Positions 18,573 to 27,906 are shown, counted from the stretch's first letter. The stretch is DNA of 35,452 nucleotides from Methylococcaceae bacterium (GCA_947504985.1 CANNKH010000006.1:1-35452), one strand, 5' to 3'. Notes: generated by a model not told the origin, from the sequence alone. Translations and numbers: made by a program.

Positions 18573-20030
18573 TTATTTTTTCCAAAACTCTGGCACAAAC
18601 AAAATAACGATGGAAAATATTTGCACCCGCCCCAACAGCATTGCAAAAGTACAAACACCAATTTGGAAATCCGTCAAACTCCCGTAATTAGTCGCTGGTC
18701 CGACTTGATTAAGGCCAGGGCCTGCATTATTAAAACAAGCGATGATGGCAGAAAAAGCACTGATAAAATCCATACCGCTTAATAACAAGGTAAACACTAA
18801 AATAACAATACTGATGAAATATAAAAATATGAATCCAGTCACTGAGGTCACAATTTTATTATTGATCACCGTGTCGCCGATTTTTAATGATTTAACTGCG
18901 GAGGGATGAATAAACTTGAATAACTCCAGACGAGCCTGTTTCATCAGAATAATTGTCCTGATCATGCGAATGCCACCGCCGGTAGAGCCTGATGATGCCG
19001 ACAAGCAACTTAAAAAAAGCATCCACATGGGTACAAATATCGGCCACTGATTAAAATCCTGAGAAGCAAAACCGCAATCAGTTGCAATAGTCACCAGATT
19101 AAATGACGCATGACGGAGTGCGGTAAAAAAATCAGGATAAGTGCCGGCTTGATACAATACCGCCGCCGCAATCACACAACTCCCCAGCACCAGTATTAAA
19201 AAGGCTCTAGCTTCCATATCATCGGTATAAGGATTAAAAGAACGTTTTTTAATAGCAATAAAATGGGTGGCGAAGTTAATCGCAGCAATTAACTGAAAAA
19301 TAGTCAACACGACTTCAATCGATAAGGAATTAAAAAAGCCGATATTGCTATCATGCGTGGAAAACCCCCCCAAGCTCATTGCCGCAAACGCATGACAAAT
19401 AGCATCAAACCAACTCATACCCGCCAAACGCAAAGCAATGATGCAAACAACAGAAATACCCGCATAAACCAGCCATAAAGCTTTAGCGGTTTGCGCAATA
19501 CGCGGCGGTAACTCAGATTCTTTGACCGAACCCGGGGTTTCGGCCTTGTATAGCTGCATACCGCCAATCCCTAAAATAGGCAAGATAGCGACTGCGAAAA
19601 TAATAATGCCCATACCAGCAATCCAGTTTAATTCATGTCGCCACAAATTAATTGACATTGGCAAGGTATCTAAGCCGCTCAAAACCGTCGCACCGGTTGT
19701 CGTCAACCCCGAAACCACTTCAAAATAGGCATCAACAAAACTTAATTGAGGCATGTACAGCAACAACGGTAAGGTACAAAACACCGGCATCAATGACCAG
19801 GTCATCGATACCAGCAAAAAGCCGGCCTGACGAGACACTTTTTTAGGGGTATTAAGTGTCGGATAAAACATTAACAAACCGGCTATCAGGGTAATCACTG
19901 TACCCAACAGAAAAGCAGTTGTTGCGCCATCCTCGGCAATTTTTGAAGTCAGCAGGCAAGTTGCCATTAATCCGCTGAACCCCATAGTGACTACACCAAA
20001 GATGTGTATGATGGTAAGTATGACATTCAT
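18573..20030 (-). CDS. trkH: Trk potassium uptake protein, membrane subunit
   Basis: Inner-membrane K+ channel/transporter subunit of the TrkAH system. The 485-residue protein is strongly hydrophobic with about ten membrane helices. It contains the four pore-loop filters of the SKT superfamily: GLTTTGATVLSG (about 108-119), SLGGFSTHDS (219-228), TDCGFAS (317-323) and NNAGPG (434-439). The loop SSGSTGGGIRMIRT (about 346-359) is also typical. It follows trkA by 191 bases in the same direction, so the two may be co-transcribed although the gap is long. Start ATG 20030 lacks a strong Shine-Dalgarno but fits the family N terminus. Confidence 0.95.
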   Translation of the reverse strand: MNVILTIIHIFGVVTMGFSGLMATCLLTSKIAEDGATTAFLLGTVITLIAGLLMFYPTLNTPKKVSRQAGFLLVSMTWSLMPVFCTLPLLLYMPQLSFVDAYFEVVSGLTTTGATVLSGLDTLPMSINLWRHELNWIAGMGIIIFAVAILPILGIGGMQLYKAETPGSVKESELPPRIAQTAKALWLVYAGISVVCIIALRLAGMSWFDAICHAFAAMSLGGFSTHDSNIGFFNSLSIEVVLTIFQLIAAINFATHFIAIKKRSFNPYTDDMEARAFLILVLGSCVIAAAVLYQAGTYPDFFTALRHASFNLVTIATDCGFASQDFNQWPIFVPMWMLFLSCLSASSGSTGGGIRMIRTIILMKQARLELFKFIHPSAVKSLKIGDTVINNKIVTSVTGFIFLYFISIVILVFTLLLSGMDFISAFSAIIACFNNAGPGLNQVGPATNYGSLTDFQIGVCTFAMLLGRVQIFSIVILFVPEFWKK

Positions 20031-20048
20031 GGTTGAGTTTTAAAGGTT

Positions 20049-20174
20049 ATGCGGCACAAAGAATATAGTCTGTCTAAATTATCTACTGAAGAAAGCGCTA
20101 AACAAGTGGTTCAACAAAGTCATTTAGAAAAACAACTAATTAATCCAGCTCGTAATGATCTTATCGAACCATGA
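20049..20174 (+). CDS. Possible 41-residue small ORF in the trkA-trkH gap
   Basis: An ATG preceded by AAAGG (two bases away, closer than ideal) opens 41 codons antisense to the trkA-trkH gap. It would encode a charged, hydrophilic peptide beginning MRHKEYSLSKLSTEE and ending NDLIEP. I recognise no family. It fills much of an otherwise unexplained 191-base gap, but length alone cannot distinguish it from chance. Confidence 0.15.
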   Translation: MRHKEYSLSKLSTEESAKQVVQQSHLEKQLINPARNDLIEP

Positions 20175-20221
20175 ATAAAATAAACGATTTCAGCGATTCC
20201 TTAGACAGAAGGAGAAATCAG

Positions 20222-21583
20222 TTAAATCGGTTGAAATATTTTTTCAATGTTACAAACCAATTTTTTATCAATCGCAAACATCACCACATGATCGTTTTCC
20301 TCGAATACCGTATCGTGGTGAACGGAAACGACTTCTTGATTACGTATCAATGCACCCATAACGATGCCTTGCGGAAGATTAATACTGGAAACTTGCCGTC
20401 CCACTACAGAATTGGCACTATTATTATGATGCGCAACCGCTTCGATAGCCTCTGCCGTCCCGCCACACAGCGAACTGACTTGAGCGACATCGCCCCGACG
20501 TACGTGTTTGAGAATACTGCCTAAGGTTTCCTGATTAGGCAATACGGCAACATCAATACCCGTGCCGGGCAATAATTTGCTGTAAGAAACATGATTGAGC
20601 AAGCAAATAGCTTTACGTGCGCCCAGACTTTTAGCCAGCGAAGCTGAAATAATATTGACCCCATCGTTATTGGTAATCGCACAAAATAAATCAGTGCTAT
20701 CAATAGATTCATCTAGCAACAACGTCTCATCTGCGCAATCTCCCACCAGTACCGTTGTGTTATTTAGGACACTAGCAATTTTTTTAGCTCGACGAGGATC
20801 TTTCTCGATAATTTTTACTTGGTGATCATGCTCTAATGCCATCGCCAAACGTTTACCGACATGTCCACCACCGGCAATAATAATACGCTTTAACGGCGGT
20901 TCTAGTTTATTGAGTTCTCTTAAAACTCGACGAACTTCCTGACATGGCGCGACAAAAAACACCTCATCATCGGTTTCAATGGTCGCATCGCCACTAACCA
21001 CAACCGCTTTACCTTGTCTAAAAATAGCCGCGACTCGAATCTTGCCATCAGCAAGACGCTCTTTCAGCGCCTTAATTTTCTTACCCGTGATAAAACCTCC
21101 GGCCACTACCTTGATGGAAAACAACCGTACCAATCCACCTGCAAAATCAGAAATATGCAACACCCCAGGAAATTCAACCAAATTACGGATAGATTCCATC
21201 ACGATCTGCTCGGGACTAATGACAAAATCAACCGGGATACCAGCAGGGCTAAATAATTTGGGCTGGGTCAAGTAATCTATCGCACGCACCCGCGCAATCG
21301 TTTTAGGTCGGTTATATAAGGTATTAATGATAAGGCACGCCAACATATTGGTCTCATCGCGATCGGTTACCGCAATAACAATATCGGCATTATGTACGCC
21401 AGCCTGCTCCAGAACACTCGGATGCGCGGCATTACCCGTCACGGTGGCAATATCAAAACGCTCTTTTAGCGCCTCCAGAAGTTCCGGCTTGAAATCAATG
21501 ACAACAATATCGTTTTCTTCGCTTGCTAATGCTTCAGCAACTGATGAGCCGGTGACTCCGGCACCAAGTATGAGTATTTTCAA
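20222..21583 (-). CDS. trkA: Trk potassium uptake protein, NAD-binding regulatory subunit
   Basis: Peripheral cytoplasmic regulator that gates TrkH in response to nucleotides. The 453-residue protein holds two RCK units, each with a Rossmann NAD-binding site (ILGAGVTGSSVAEAL near residue 4 and IIAGGGHVGKRLAMALE near 233) followed by TrkA-C domains, the E. coli TrkA layout. The best start is a TTG at 21583: it gives MKILILGAG at the usual position and is preceded by AGAGAG. A TTG further up (21622) would add 13 residues with no family counterpart. A perfect TATAAT (minus strand, 21682-21687) lies about 100 bases upstream but lacks a matching -35. Confidence 0.94.
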   Translation of the reverse strand: MKILILGAGVTGSSVAEALASEENDIVVIDFKPELLEALKERFDIATVTGNAAHPSVLEQAGVHNADIVIAVTDRDETNMLACLIINTLYNRPKTIARVRAIDYLTQPKLFSPAGIPVDFVISPEQIVMESIRNLVEFPGVLHISDFAGGLVRLFSIKVVAGGFITGKKIKALKERLADGKIRVAAIFRQGKAVVVSGDATIETDDEVFFVAPCQEVRRVLRELNKLEPPLKRIIIAGGGHVGKRLAMALEHDHQVKIIEKDPRRAKKIASVLNNTTVLVGDCADETLLLDESIDSTDLFCAITNNDGVNIISASLAKSLGARKAICLLNHVSYSKLLPGTGIDVAVLPNQETLGSILKHVRRGDVAQVSSLCGGTAEAIEAVAHHNNSANSVVGRQVSSINLPQGIVMGALIRNQEVVSVHHDTVFEENDHVVMFAIDKKLVCNIEKIFQPI

Positions 21584-21719
21584 TCTGCAATCTCTCTTGT
21601 CGATAAAAGCACAATCTAACAACGGGACATCAAGTTTATGGTGCGATTAACACCTCCCTAATGGCGGTGCGGTTAAGCATTATTATACGCTGTACAAACT
21701 GATTGCCCCGCACACGCTG

Positions 21720-22760
21720 TTATTTGATAAGCACCTGCTTCAACTCGCTCAGCGGAATACTGCTGTACTCGTTAAACACCTCGCCTTGCTGCTCAATGAA
21801 TAATGCTGCTATTCCTGCTTTATTAGCCGCCTCAAGACCCGCTTGCGTCCCCATACATAACAGCGCCGTATCCCAGGCATCAGCTTGGGTCGGATCATTA
21901 TGAAGTACAGTCACCGAAACGGTATGATGCGCTACCGGTTTGCCCGTTTTCGCATCCAAAATGTGGCTATAACGTTTGCCATTATCATCAAAATAGTGCC
22001 GATAAGTTCCCGCCGTCATTACGGCCAGCGGTTCCGTGCGTTCAATCGTAATAATTTTGTTCATCGTACGCTCGCCAGACAACGGTTTCTCAAGTGCAAT
22101 ATGCCAAGATTCATTGTCGGGTTTTTTACCGCGCGTCTGCAATTCACCACCAATTTCCACCAGATAATTTTCAATGCCCTGCTGTTCCAATAGGTTGGTA
22201 ATGCGCGTCACACTATAACCTTGTGCGATAGAGGATAAATCGATTCTCAACTCAGGATTGAGCTTACGCAGATGGGTAGCATCAATGACGCCAATTTGTG
22301 CAAAACCCACTTCTTTAAGCGTTTTCTCTAATGTTGCCTGATCCGGTATAGATAATTTGTCTTTTTTAAAACCCCATAAATCGAATAACGGCTTAATGGT
22401 TAAGTCATAACAACCGTTACTGGCTTGGCTTACAACGCGAGCTTGTTCAATTAAAGTAATAATTTCGGCATTAACCGTCTGGGGTTCGCTGCTCAATGTT
22501 GCATTTAGCTGTTCAATATCAGAATCTGGGCGGTAATTGGATAGCAGTTTATCGAGACGACTCAGCTCAGCATCCACTGTTTTTTTAACGGCTTGGGTAT
22601 CCGCCTCTTGTACTGACCAGAAGCTAATATGATAAGTCGTCCCTTGTGCTTCGCCGCCAAATTTTTGTACTTCTTTGGTTTTTTCGCAGCCGCATAAAGA
22701 CAGCGTAATCGTCAGAATAAATAACAGCTTGCAAAAAGAAAGGTAGCGATAATAGTTCAT
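21720..22760 (-). CDS. apbE: FAD:protein FMN transferase (ApbE), lipoprotein
   Basis: Attaches FMN covalently to a Ser/Thr of target flavoproteins such as NqrB, NqrC and RnfG, on the outer face of the inner membrane. The 346-residue protein begins with a lipoprotein signal peptide ending in lipobox L-C-G-C (Cys25). The ApbE core follows: GEAQGTTYHI, ELSRLDKLLSNYRPDSDIEQL, IDLSSIAQGYSV, YLVEIGGELQTRG, MTAGTYRHYFDDNGKRYSHILDAKTGKP and the metal-binding ADAWDTALLCMG. No target nqr or rnf gene is in the window. It lies upstream of trkA on the same strand with 136 bases between, probably a separate unit. Confidence 0.94.
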   Translation of the reverse strand: MNYYRYLSFCKLLFILTITLSLCGCEKTKEVQKFGGEAQGTTYHISFWSVQEADTQAVKKTVDAELSRLDKLLSNYRPDSDIEQLNATLSSEPQTVNAEIITLIEQARVVSQASNGCYDLTIKPLFDLWGFKKDKLSIPDQATLEKTLKEVGFAQIGVIDATHLRKLNPELRIDLSSIAQGYSVTRITNLLEQQGIENYLVEIGGELQTRGKKPDNESWHIALEKPLSGERTMNKIITIERTEPLAVMTAGTYRHYFDDNGKRYSHILDAKTGKPVAHHTVSVTVLHNDPTQADAWDTALLCMGTQAGLEAANKAGIAALFIEQQGEVFNEYSSIPLSELKQVLIK

Positions 22761-22905
22761 GTCTTATTGTTTCAATAGTTAGAAGATTACGAGCGAGTAT
22801 TATACCCATCAGGTCTATAAACCGGGCTGTTAGTCGAATTAGCCAGCGCTCCCAATATCCAGATTAGCGTCGTTATTTTGACCCAACAGTATCATGCAGA
22901 ATGTC

Positions 22906-24534
22906 TTAATATTTTGAGGTACGCATCCATTCATCAAAATCTTTTACTGGTAATGGCTTGTTCAAATAATAGCCTTGAGCAATATCGCAACCATATTCAC
23001 TTAATTTTTCCATAACTTCTTTGGTTTCGACCCCCTCGGCGGTGACTTGCAAACCCAAATTATGCGCCAAGTTGATCGTTGCCTTGACGATAACCGCATC
23101 ATTTTCACTACTTAAAATATCGAAGACAAATGATTTATCTATTTTAAGCTCAGTCAAAGGCATTTTTTTCAGATAGGCTAATGATGAATAACCGGTGCCA
23201 AAATCATCTATTGAAAACTGATAACCTTTAGAATGTAGCCGATTAATAATATTCAAAGCATGTTCAGGATCACGCATAACCGACCCTTCAGTAATCTCCA
23301 ACATAATCCATTCAGGCTTAATACCGGTCGACGCGGCTATTCCAGTAATATGGTCGGGCAATTCCGGGTCATGTAAATCTTTTGCCGAAAGATTTACCGA
23401 TACTTTTAGATCTATGCCTTGCTTGCGCCAAGCGCTGACATTATGAAACGCTTGTTTTAAAACCCAAGGCGTTACTTGACTTATCATTCGGGTGCGCTCT
23501 GCCATGGAAATAAACTCGTCCGGCGAAATAAGTCCATGCTTAGGATGGTTCCAGCGCAGCAACGCTTCGGCACCATAAAGCTTCTGTGTGTCTATGCGCA
23601 CTTTAGCTTGATAAAACAACTCCAGTTCATTCCGTTCTATCGCCCGACGTAATTCTGACATTAATGTCAGCCGCTTAGGACTATGCTTATCAAGTGAAGA
23701 GTCATATAAGGCATAACCTTTATGCGAGCTTTGAGCAATCTCAAGGGCAACACCCGCCCTTTGCACCAGCGCATCAACATCTTCCCCATGCTCAGGAAAA
23801 TGCACAATACCCACATTTGAATGAATGCTAATCTGCAGCCGCTCTACTAAAAATGGCTGCTCTAGTGCATTTTGAATATATTGTGCAAGTCGTTCAGTTT
23901 CATCATTATCAGTTAAAGCCGTCAACAAAATGGCAAAGACATTACCATCTAACTTGGCAATACTATCTCTTTCAGTACACACGCCATGTAAACGCGTAGA
24001 AATCTGTTTAAGAATAATATCACTGCTGTTACGACCTAAAGTATCGTAAACATCTTTAAAATTTTCAATTTCAATCAGTAAAATTGACAGCAAAAGATTT
24101 CTATTAATCGCCGTATAAATGGCACGTTCCACCCTGTCATAAAATAGCGTTCTGTTCGGCAAGTCAGTTACTGGATCATGCGTAGTGACATAATTTGTCT
24201 GCTTTTCCAGATCATCTGTTTTGTTACGAAGCTCTTGGGTTTGATCAAATATCATCGCTCCTGCTTGATAGGCAATAATTGAACTTGAGTATTGCCCCCA
24301 GAAGCCAAACACAAAGGGAATACTATCTAAAACCCAAAGACCGGGATTATGTTTTTGTGCATCCACAATCCCTGTTAACGATATTTCGCCGGTAACAAAA
24401 ATACTGATGGCACCCGTCGCGATAATAATAGCTGCAATCGCGATAGAGACGCCTTGATAAGCCGTTTTTGAAACTTCACTTTTGAGCACCTTAACATTAT
24501 CATTTAGTAAATGACTTTTAATTATCAATAACAT
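22906..24534 (-). CDS. Membrane GGDEF-EAL protein, predicted c-di-GMP phosphodiesterase
   Basis: A 542-residue protein. Residues about 24-48 and 67-95 look like two membrane helices flanking a short loop, followed by a coiled linker (97-118). The GGDEF domain (119-280) starts with the usual DPVTDLPNR but its active site reads D-G-N-V-F (196-200), so diguanylate cyclase activity is unlikely. The EAL domain (about 290-540) keeps EALLRW (323-328), NLSAKDL, EITEG, DDFGTGYSSL (443-452), K464-I-D and AEGVET, so it should hydrolyse c-di-GMP. The degenerate GGDEF could still bind GTP as a regulator. No dedicated sensor domain is recognisable. No Shine-Dalgarno is obvious at the ATG. Confidence 0.9.
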   Translation of the reverse strand: MLLIIKSHLLNDNVKVLKSEVSKTAYQGVSIAIAAIIIATGAISIFVTGEISLTGIVDAQKHNPGLWVLDSIPFVFGFWGQYSSSIIAYQAGAMIFDQTQELRNKTDDLEKQTNYVTTHDPVTDLPNRTLFYDRVERAIYTAINRNLLLSILLIEIENFKDVYDTLGRNSSDIILKQISTRLHGVCTERDSIAKLDGNVFAILLTALTDNDETERLAQYIQNALEQPFLVERLQISIHSNVGIVHFPEHGEDVDALVQRAGVALEIAQSSHKGYALYDSSLDKHSPKRLTLMSELRRAIERNELELFYQAKVRIDTQKLYGAEALLRWNHPKHGLISPDEFISMAERTRMISQVTPWVLKQAFHNVSAWRKQGIDLKVSVNLSAKDLHDPELPDHITGIAASTGIKPEWIMLEITEGSVMRDPEHALNIINRLHSKGYQFSIDDFGTGYSSLAYLKKMPLTELKIDKSFVFDILSSENDAVIVKATINLAHNLGLQVTAEGVETKEVMEKLSEYGCDIAQGYYLNKPLPVKDFDEWMRTSKY

Positions 24535-24607
24535 AATTCATAAAAATAAAAAACTGTTAAAAATTTCCTGCAGCCGTCCAACTCGTCCCTATCCAACAAG
24601 TTAAGCC

Positions 24608-24673
24608 GTTCGCTGAGCAAAGCCGAAGCGAATAGGCGTCAAATATCAGTGGCTTCGACTCCGCTCAGCCAAC
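24608..24673. repeat. Imperfect inverted repeat, dispersed-repeat type
   Basis: Left arm 24608-24629 and right arm 24652-24673 pair at 18 of 22 positions around a 22-base loop; both contain the core GCTGAGC...CGAAGC on opposite strands. It resembles the 'gctgagc-gaag-tcgaagc' REP-like elements I associate with many gammaproteobacterial methanotroph and sulfur-oxidiser genomes. It fills part of the 248-base gap between the EAL gene and the CorA-like gene. The rest of that gap shows nothing recognisable. Confidence 0.65.
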
Positions 24674-24782
24674 GATATAAAATACGAATGAGCTTAACTG
24701 AGGGCATTGATCCAACAAATACGCAAGATTCCTTATAAACTAAATTGAAGCGAGATTGCAATGCAACGCCTGTACATTCAGA

Positions 24783-26114
24783 CTAGCGTTTGCCAGATTT
24801 ATTGTGTTCAAGCTCCTCAAGAAATCTCAAAATAACATAAGTAAACCAGCCGACAATCGCCAGCCCAATGGTAAAAATGCCGTAAGAAACCGGCCAAGGA
24901 ATCCCTTCCGTCATCATTGAAAATTCAGACATGCCGCCAATACCCGCCAACACATTTAGTGGCATAAAAACGACGCTGACCACGGTTAATCGTTTAACTA
25001 CCTTGTTTTGGTTGATGTTGATAAAACCCACCACCGCATCCATTAAAAAGTTGATCTTGTCGAAGAGAAAAGCGGTATGGCCGTCCAGCGACTCAATATC
25101 CCGAAGAATCTGTTGAGAATATTCAAGTTGGTCTTTCGCAAGAAATTTGCTGCGCATCAAAAATGAAACCGCACGCCGAGTATCCATCACGTTCCTGCGG
25201 ATGCGTCCATTCAAATCTTCCTCGTTGGCAATATCGATTAATATTTTTCCGGCTTCTTCATCACTCATCGGTTTGTTAAGCACTTGATTACCCACAATTT
25301 CTAATGCCACATAGACGTCTTCGAGTGCGTCAGCGGAATACTCGGCATTGGCGGCGTAAAGATCAAGCAACATATCCCGTGAATTAGAAACATAATTGGC
25401 CTGACTGAGTGCCCGTAAACGCTGAAGACGAAAAACAGGCAATTCTTCTTTACGGATTGAAAACAAAATATCCTTATATAAGATAAAAGCAACAACAATG
25501 TTGCGTGACACATCCTCCTTGTCAAGCAAAAAATCAGAATGTAAATGAATTTCACCGTTTTCTTCCACATAGAACCGGGCACTTGATTCCAGATCACTCA
25601 AGTGCTCGGGATCAGGAAAATCTATGCCAAAAATATCACCAACCCAGATTCGATCCTCAAAAGTTGGCGCCACCAAATCTATCCATATTGGTTTAGCATC
25701 CAGCAAGTCTTGGGGCTTATTAATCGAAATCTCGTGTAAGCGACCTTCGTATAAATTAAAGGCTTTGACTCTGGATTTTTCAGTTTTATAGTCTTGTTTG
25801 CCTAATATTTGCAGAACAGAAATCGGGACTTCCAGCAAAATTGGCTGCTTGTGGGCATCATCTAGCTGTTCCCAGATGAGTAACTGGTCTTCGGGCGGCA
25901 ATACTTCAAGAATATGAGCAATTTCTTCGGGTGGCAAATGATTAAGTATTTTCTGCATTTGCGCAATATTCTCTTTGCGAACCAGCACCTCTACCAGAGA
26001 ATGATGTGGCATGTCTTGTTTATGCACCAGATCGGCGATTATCTTGTGCTTTAACAGCTTATCGAGTATAGCTTGCTGACTATTATGATTTTGGAGAGTG
26101 GGGTCTTTTTGCAT
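24783..26114 (-). CDS. CorA-family divalent metal transporter with MgtE-N-like domain
   Basis: A 443-residue protein. Residues about 38-108 show the helical-repeat pattern of the MgtE intracellular N domain (LPPEEIAHILEVLPPEDQ). From about 118 on it follows CorA: a soluble alpha/beta funnel domain, a long stalk helix (about 300-370), and two C-terminal membrane helices (about 374-394 and 408-430) ending in a basic tail. The segment VFMPLNVLAGIGGM matches CorA helix 1, but the signature at its end reads G394-M-S instead of GMN. A Mg2+, Co2+ or other divalent-cation transporter is likely. The GMS change makes selectivity uncertain, and an efflux or regulatory role is possible. Confidence 0.85.
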   Translation of the reverse strand: MQKDPTLQNHNSQQAILDKLLKHKIIADLVHKQDMPHHSLVEVLVRKENIAQMQKILNHLPPEEIAHILEVLPPEDQLLIWEQLDDAHKQPILLEVPISVLQILGKQDYKTEKSRVKAFNLYEGRLHEISINKPQDLLDAKPIWIDLVAPTFEDRIWVGDIFGIDFPDPEHLSDLESSARFYVEENGEIHLHSDFLLDKEDVSRNIVVAFILYKDILFSIRKEELPVFRLQRLRALSQANYVSNSRDMLLDLYAANAEYSADALEDVYVALEIVGNQVLNKPMSDEEAGKILIDIANEEDLNGRIRRNVMDTRRAVSFLMRSKFLAKDQLEYSQQILRDIESLDGHTAFLFDKINFLMDAVVGFININQNKVVKRLTVVSVVFMPLNVLAGIGGMSEFSMMTEGIPWPVSYGIFTIGLAIVGWFTYVILRFLEELEHNKSGKR

Positions 26115-26274
26115 ATCGGCATAATAAAATAGTTAAGACGGTAAAAAACCGAATTTCACATTAATTCAATTCTATCAAAGCACTGATATTCGCGTCCCTT
26201 TATTGTTTAGCGATAGCACACTACAATTGGTTTTTAAGCCCATAGAATTCTTCACTCACTTCACGGAAACGACC

Positions 26275-27906
26275 ATGCCAAGCACTTCACTCTCAACAAA
26301 CGCAAACATTAACGCGCTACTTGGTACTTACCAATGGGGCACTCAAAATGGTCAAAGCGCGTCGGTAAGCTACAGCTTTCCAACATCCGATGCCATATGG
26401 ATAGCCGGATACACCGAGCCGGCAGCAGGATGGTTTGAGTTAACAGCAAATCAACAAATCAGTTTTAAAAATGCGGTATCAAGCTGGGCAGAAATTGCCA
26501 ATATAGAATTCACACAAGTTATTGAAAATAAAAACAGTGTCGGTGATATAAGAGTGACTTTCAGCAATCAAGTGGCACAAGAAAATGTCGCGGGATGGGC
26601 CTATTCTCCAGTTTCAAAACTTGCACCTCAGGCAGGAGATATTTGGTTAAATCCTGAACATACTGATTTTTCTCCAGGTTTACGAACTTATTTCACCATT
26701 ATTCATGAACTTGGTCATGCCCTAGGTCTTAAGCATCCTTTTGAAGAAGTTGAGGGTAACACTACCGTTTTAACAGAAGCTGAAGATAACAGCCAATATA
26801 CGCTAATGTCTTATAACGAATATAACGGTGCGGGGTTTGTGTACCAGTCACTAGGTGGTGGACAATTTTCTGTTTTTCCCGTACCACCAACCACACCGAT
26901 ACTCTATGACATTGCCGCTATTCAATTTTTATATGGCGCAAACATGACGACGCGTGCCGGAAACGATACTTATACTTTTAGTAACACTCAAGGCGAATTA
27001 AAAACTATCTGGGATGCCGGTGGAATTGACACCTTTGATTTATCAAATCAGACCTTGGCTCAAACAATAAACCTCAATGCAGGAAAATTCAGCTCGTTAG
27101 GCGTTAAACAAATTTCAGTTGATGGTACGTTAAATGCTGCAACGGCAAATATCGCCATTGCCTATAACGTAGATATAGAAAACGCAATTGGAAGCTCAGG
27201 TAACGATACCATCCTGGGCAATGCCATTAATAATGTATTAAAAGGCGGCGCTGGAAACGACACCATAAATGGTGGCTTGGGTAACGATAAGCTGTTAGGT
27301 GGCACAGGTACTGATAATCTCAACGGTAACGAAGGTAACGATACTTATATCATTGATTCAAGTCAGGACAGTATTACCGAATTAGTCAATGCCGGTATTG
27401 ATACGGTTGAGTCTTATGTTAGCTTGATACTCAGCCCCAATGTAGAAAAATTGATGCTGCTTAAAGGCCCAATCAACGGCACGGGCAATGACTTGGACAA
27501 TATCATTTTTGGCAGCAGCGTTAAAAATACACTGAATGGTGGCTTAGGTAATGACAAATTAATCGGTGGGGCGGGTGCTGATGTATTAATTGGCGGTACG
27601 GGCAATGATCTGTTTCTGTTCAATAATTTGTCTGCCATAGACACAATCAGTGATTTTTCTGTAAAGTTTGACACTTTTCAGTTGGAGAATGCGGTTTTTA
27701 CCTCATTAACCAGAACGGGAATTTTAAGCGCGGGGCAATTTATTTTTGGCAGTTCCGCTGCCGATTTCAATGACTTTCTGATTTACAATCAGTCAAATGG
27801 CGCACTCTATTACGATGCCGATGGCAATGGTGCGATACCCGAAACGCAAATTGCCAAACTGGGGATTAATCTAGCATTGACGAATGGCGATTTTATAGTG
27901 GCTTAA
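26275..27906 (+). CDS. Serralysin-like M10 metalloprotease with RTX repeats
   Basis: A 543-residue predicted secreted zinc protease. Residues about 15-220 form the peptidase: HELGHALGLKHP (144-155, three zinc histidines and the catalytic Glu145), a Met-turn YTLMSYN (Met178), and the YDIAAIQFLYG segment shared by serralysins. Residues about 305-360 and 402-448 carry RTX nonapeptides such as GGAGNDTIN and GGLGNDKLL, which bind calcium, and the C-terminal part continues with a DUF4214/serralysin-like beta region ending in a hydrophobic tail. There is no N-terminal signal peptide, as expected for type I secretion; no type I ABC exporter is in the window. ATG 26275 has GGA upstream; an in-frame TTG at 26203 is less likely. 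Confidence 0.9.
   Translation: MPSTSLSTNANINALLGTYQWGTQNGQSASVSYSFPTSDAIWIAGYTEPAAGWFELTANQQISFKNAVSSWAEIANIEFTQVIENKNSVGDIRVTFSNQVAQENVAGWAYSPVSKLAPQAGDIWLNPEHTDFSPGLRTYFTIIHELGHALGLKHPFEEVEGNTTVLTEAEDNSQYTLMSYNEYNGAGFVYQSLGGGQFSVFPVPPTTPILYDIAAIQFLYGANMTTRAGNDTYTFSNTQGELKTIWDAGGIDTFDLSNQTLAQTINLNAGKFSSLGVKQISVDGTLNAATANIAIAYNVDIENAIGSSGNDTILGNAINNVLKGGAGNDTINGGLGNDKLLGGTGTDNLNGNEGNDTYIIDSSQDSITELVNAGIDTVESYVSLILSPNVEKLMLLKGPINGTGNDLDNIIFGSSVKNTLNGGLGNDKLIGGAGADVLIGGTGNDLFLFNNLSAIDTISDFSVKFDTFQLENAVFTSLTRTGILSAGQFIFGSSAADFNDFLIYNQSNGALYYDADGNGAIPETQIAKLGINLALTNGDFIVA

Noticed and set aside
26203-26274. TTG start of the RTX protease
   Set aside because: The added 24 residues have no family match and the TTG has no ribosome-binding site, while ATG 26275 has one.
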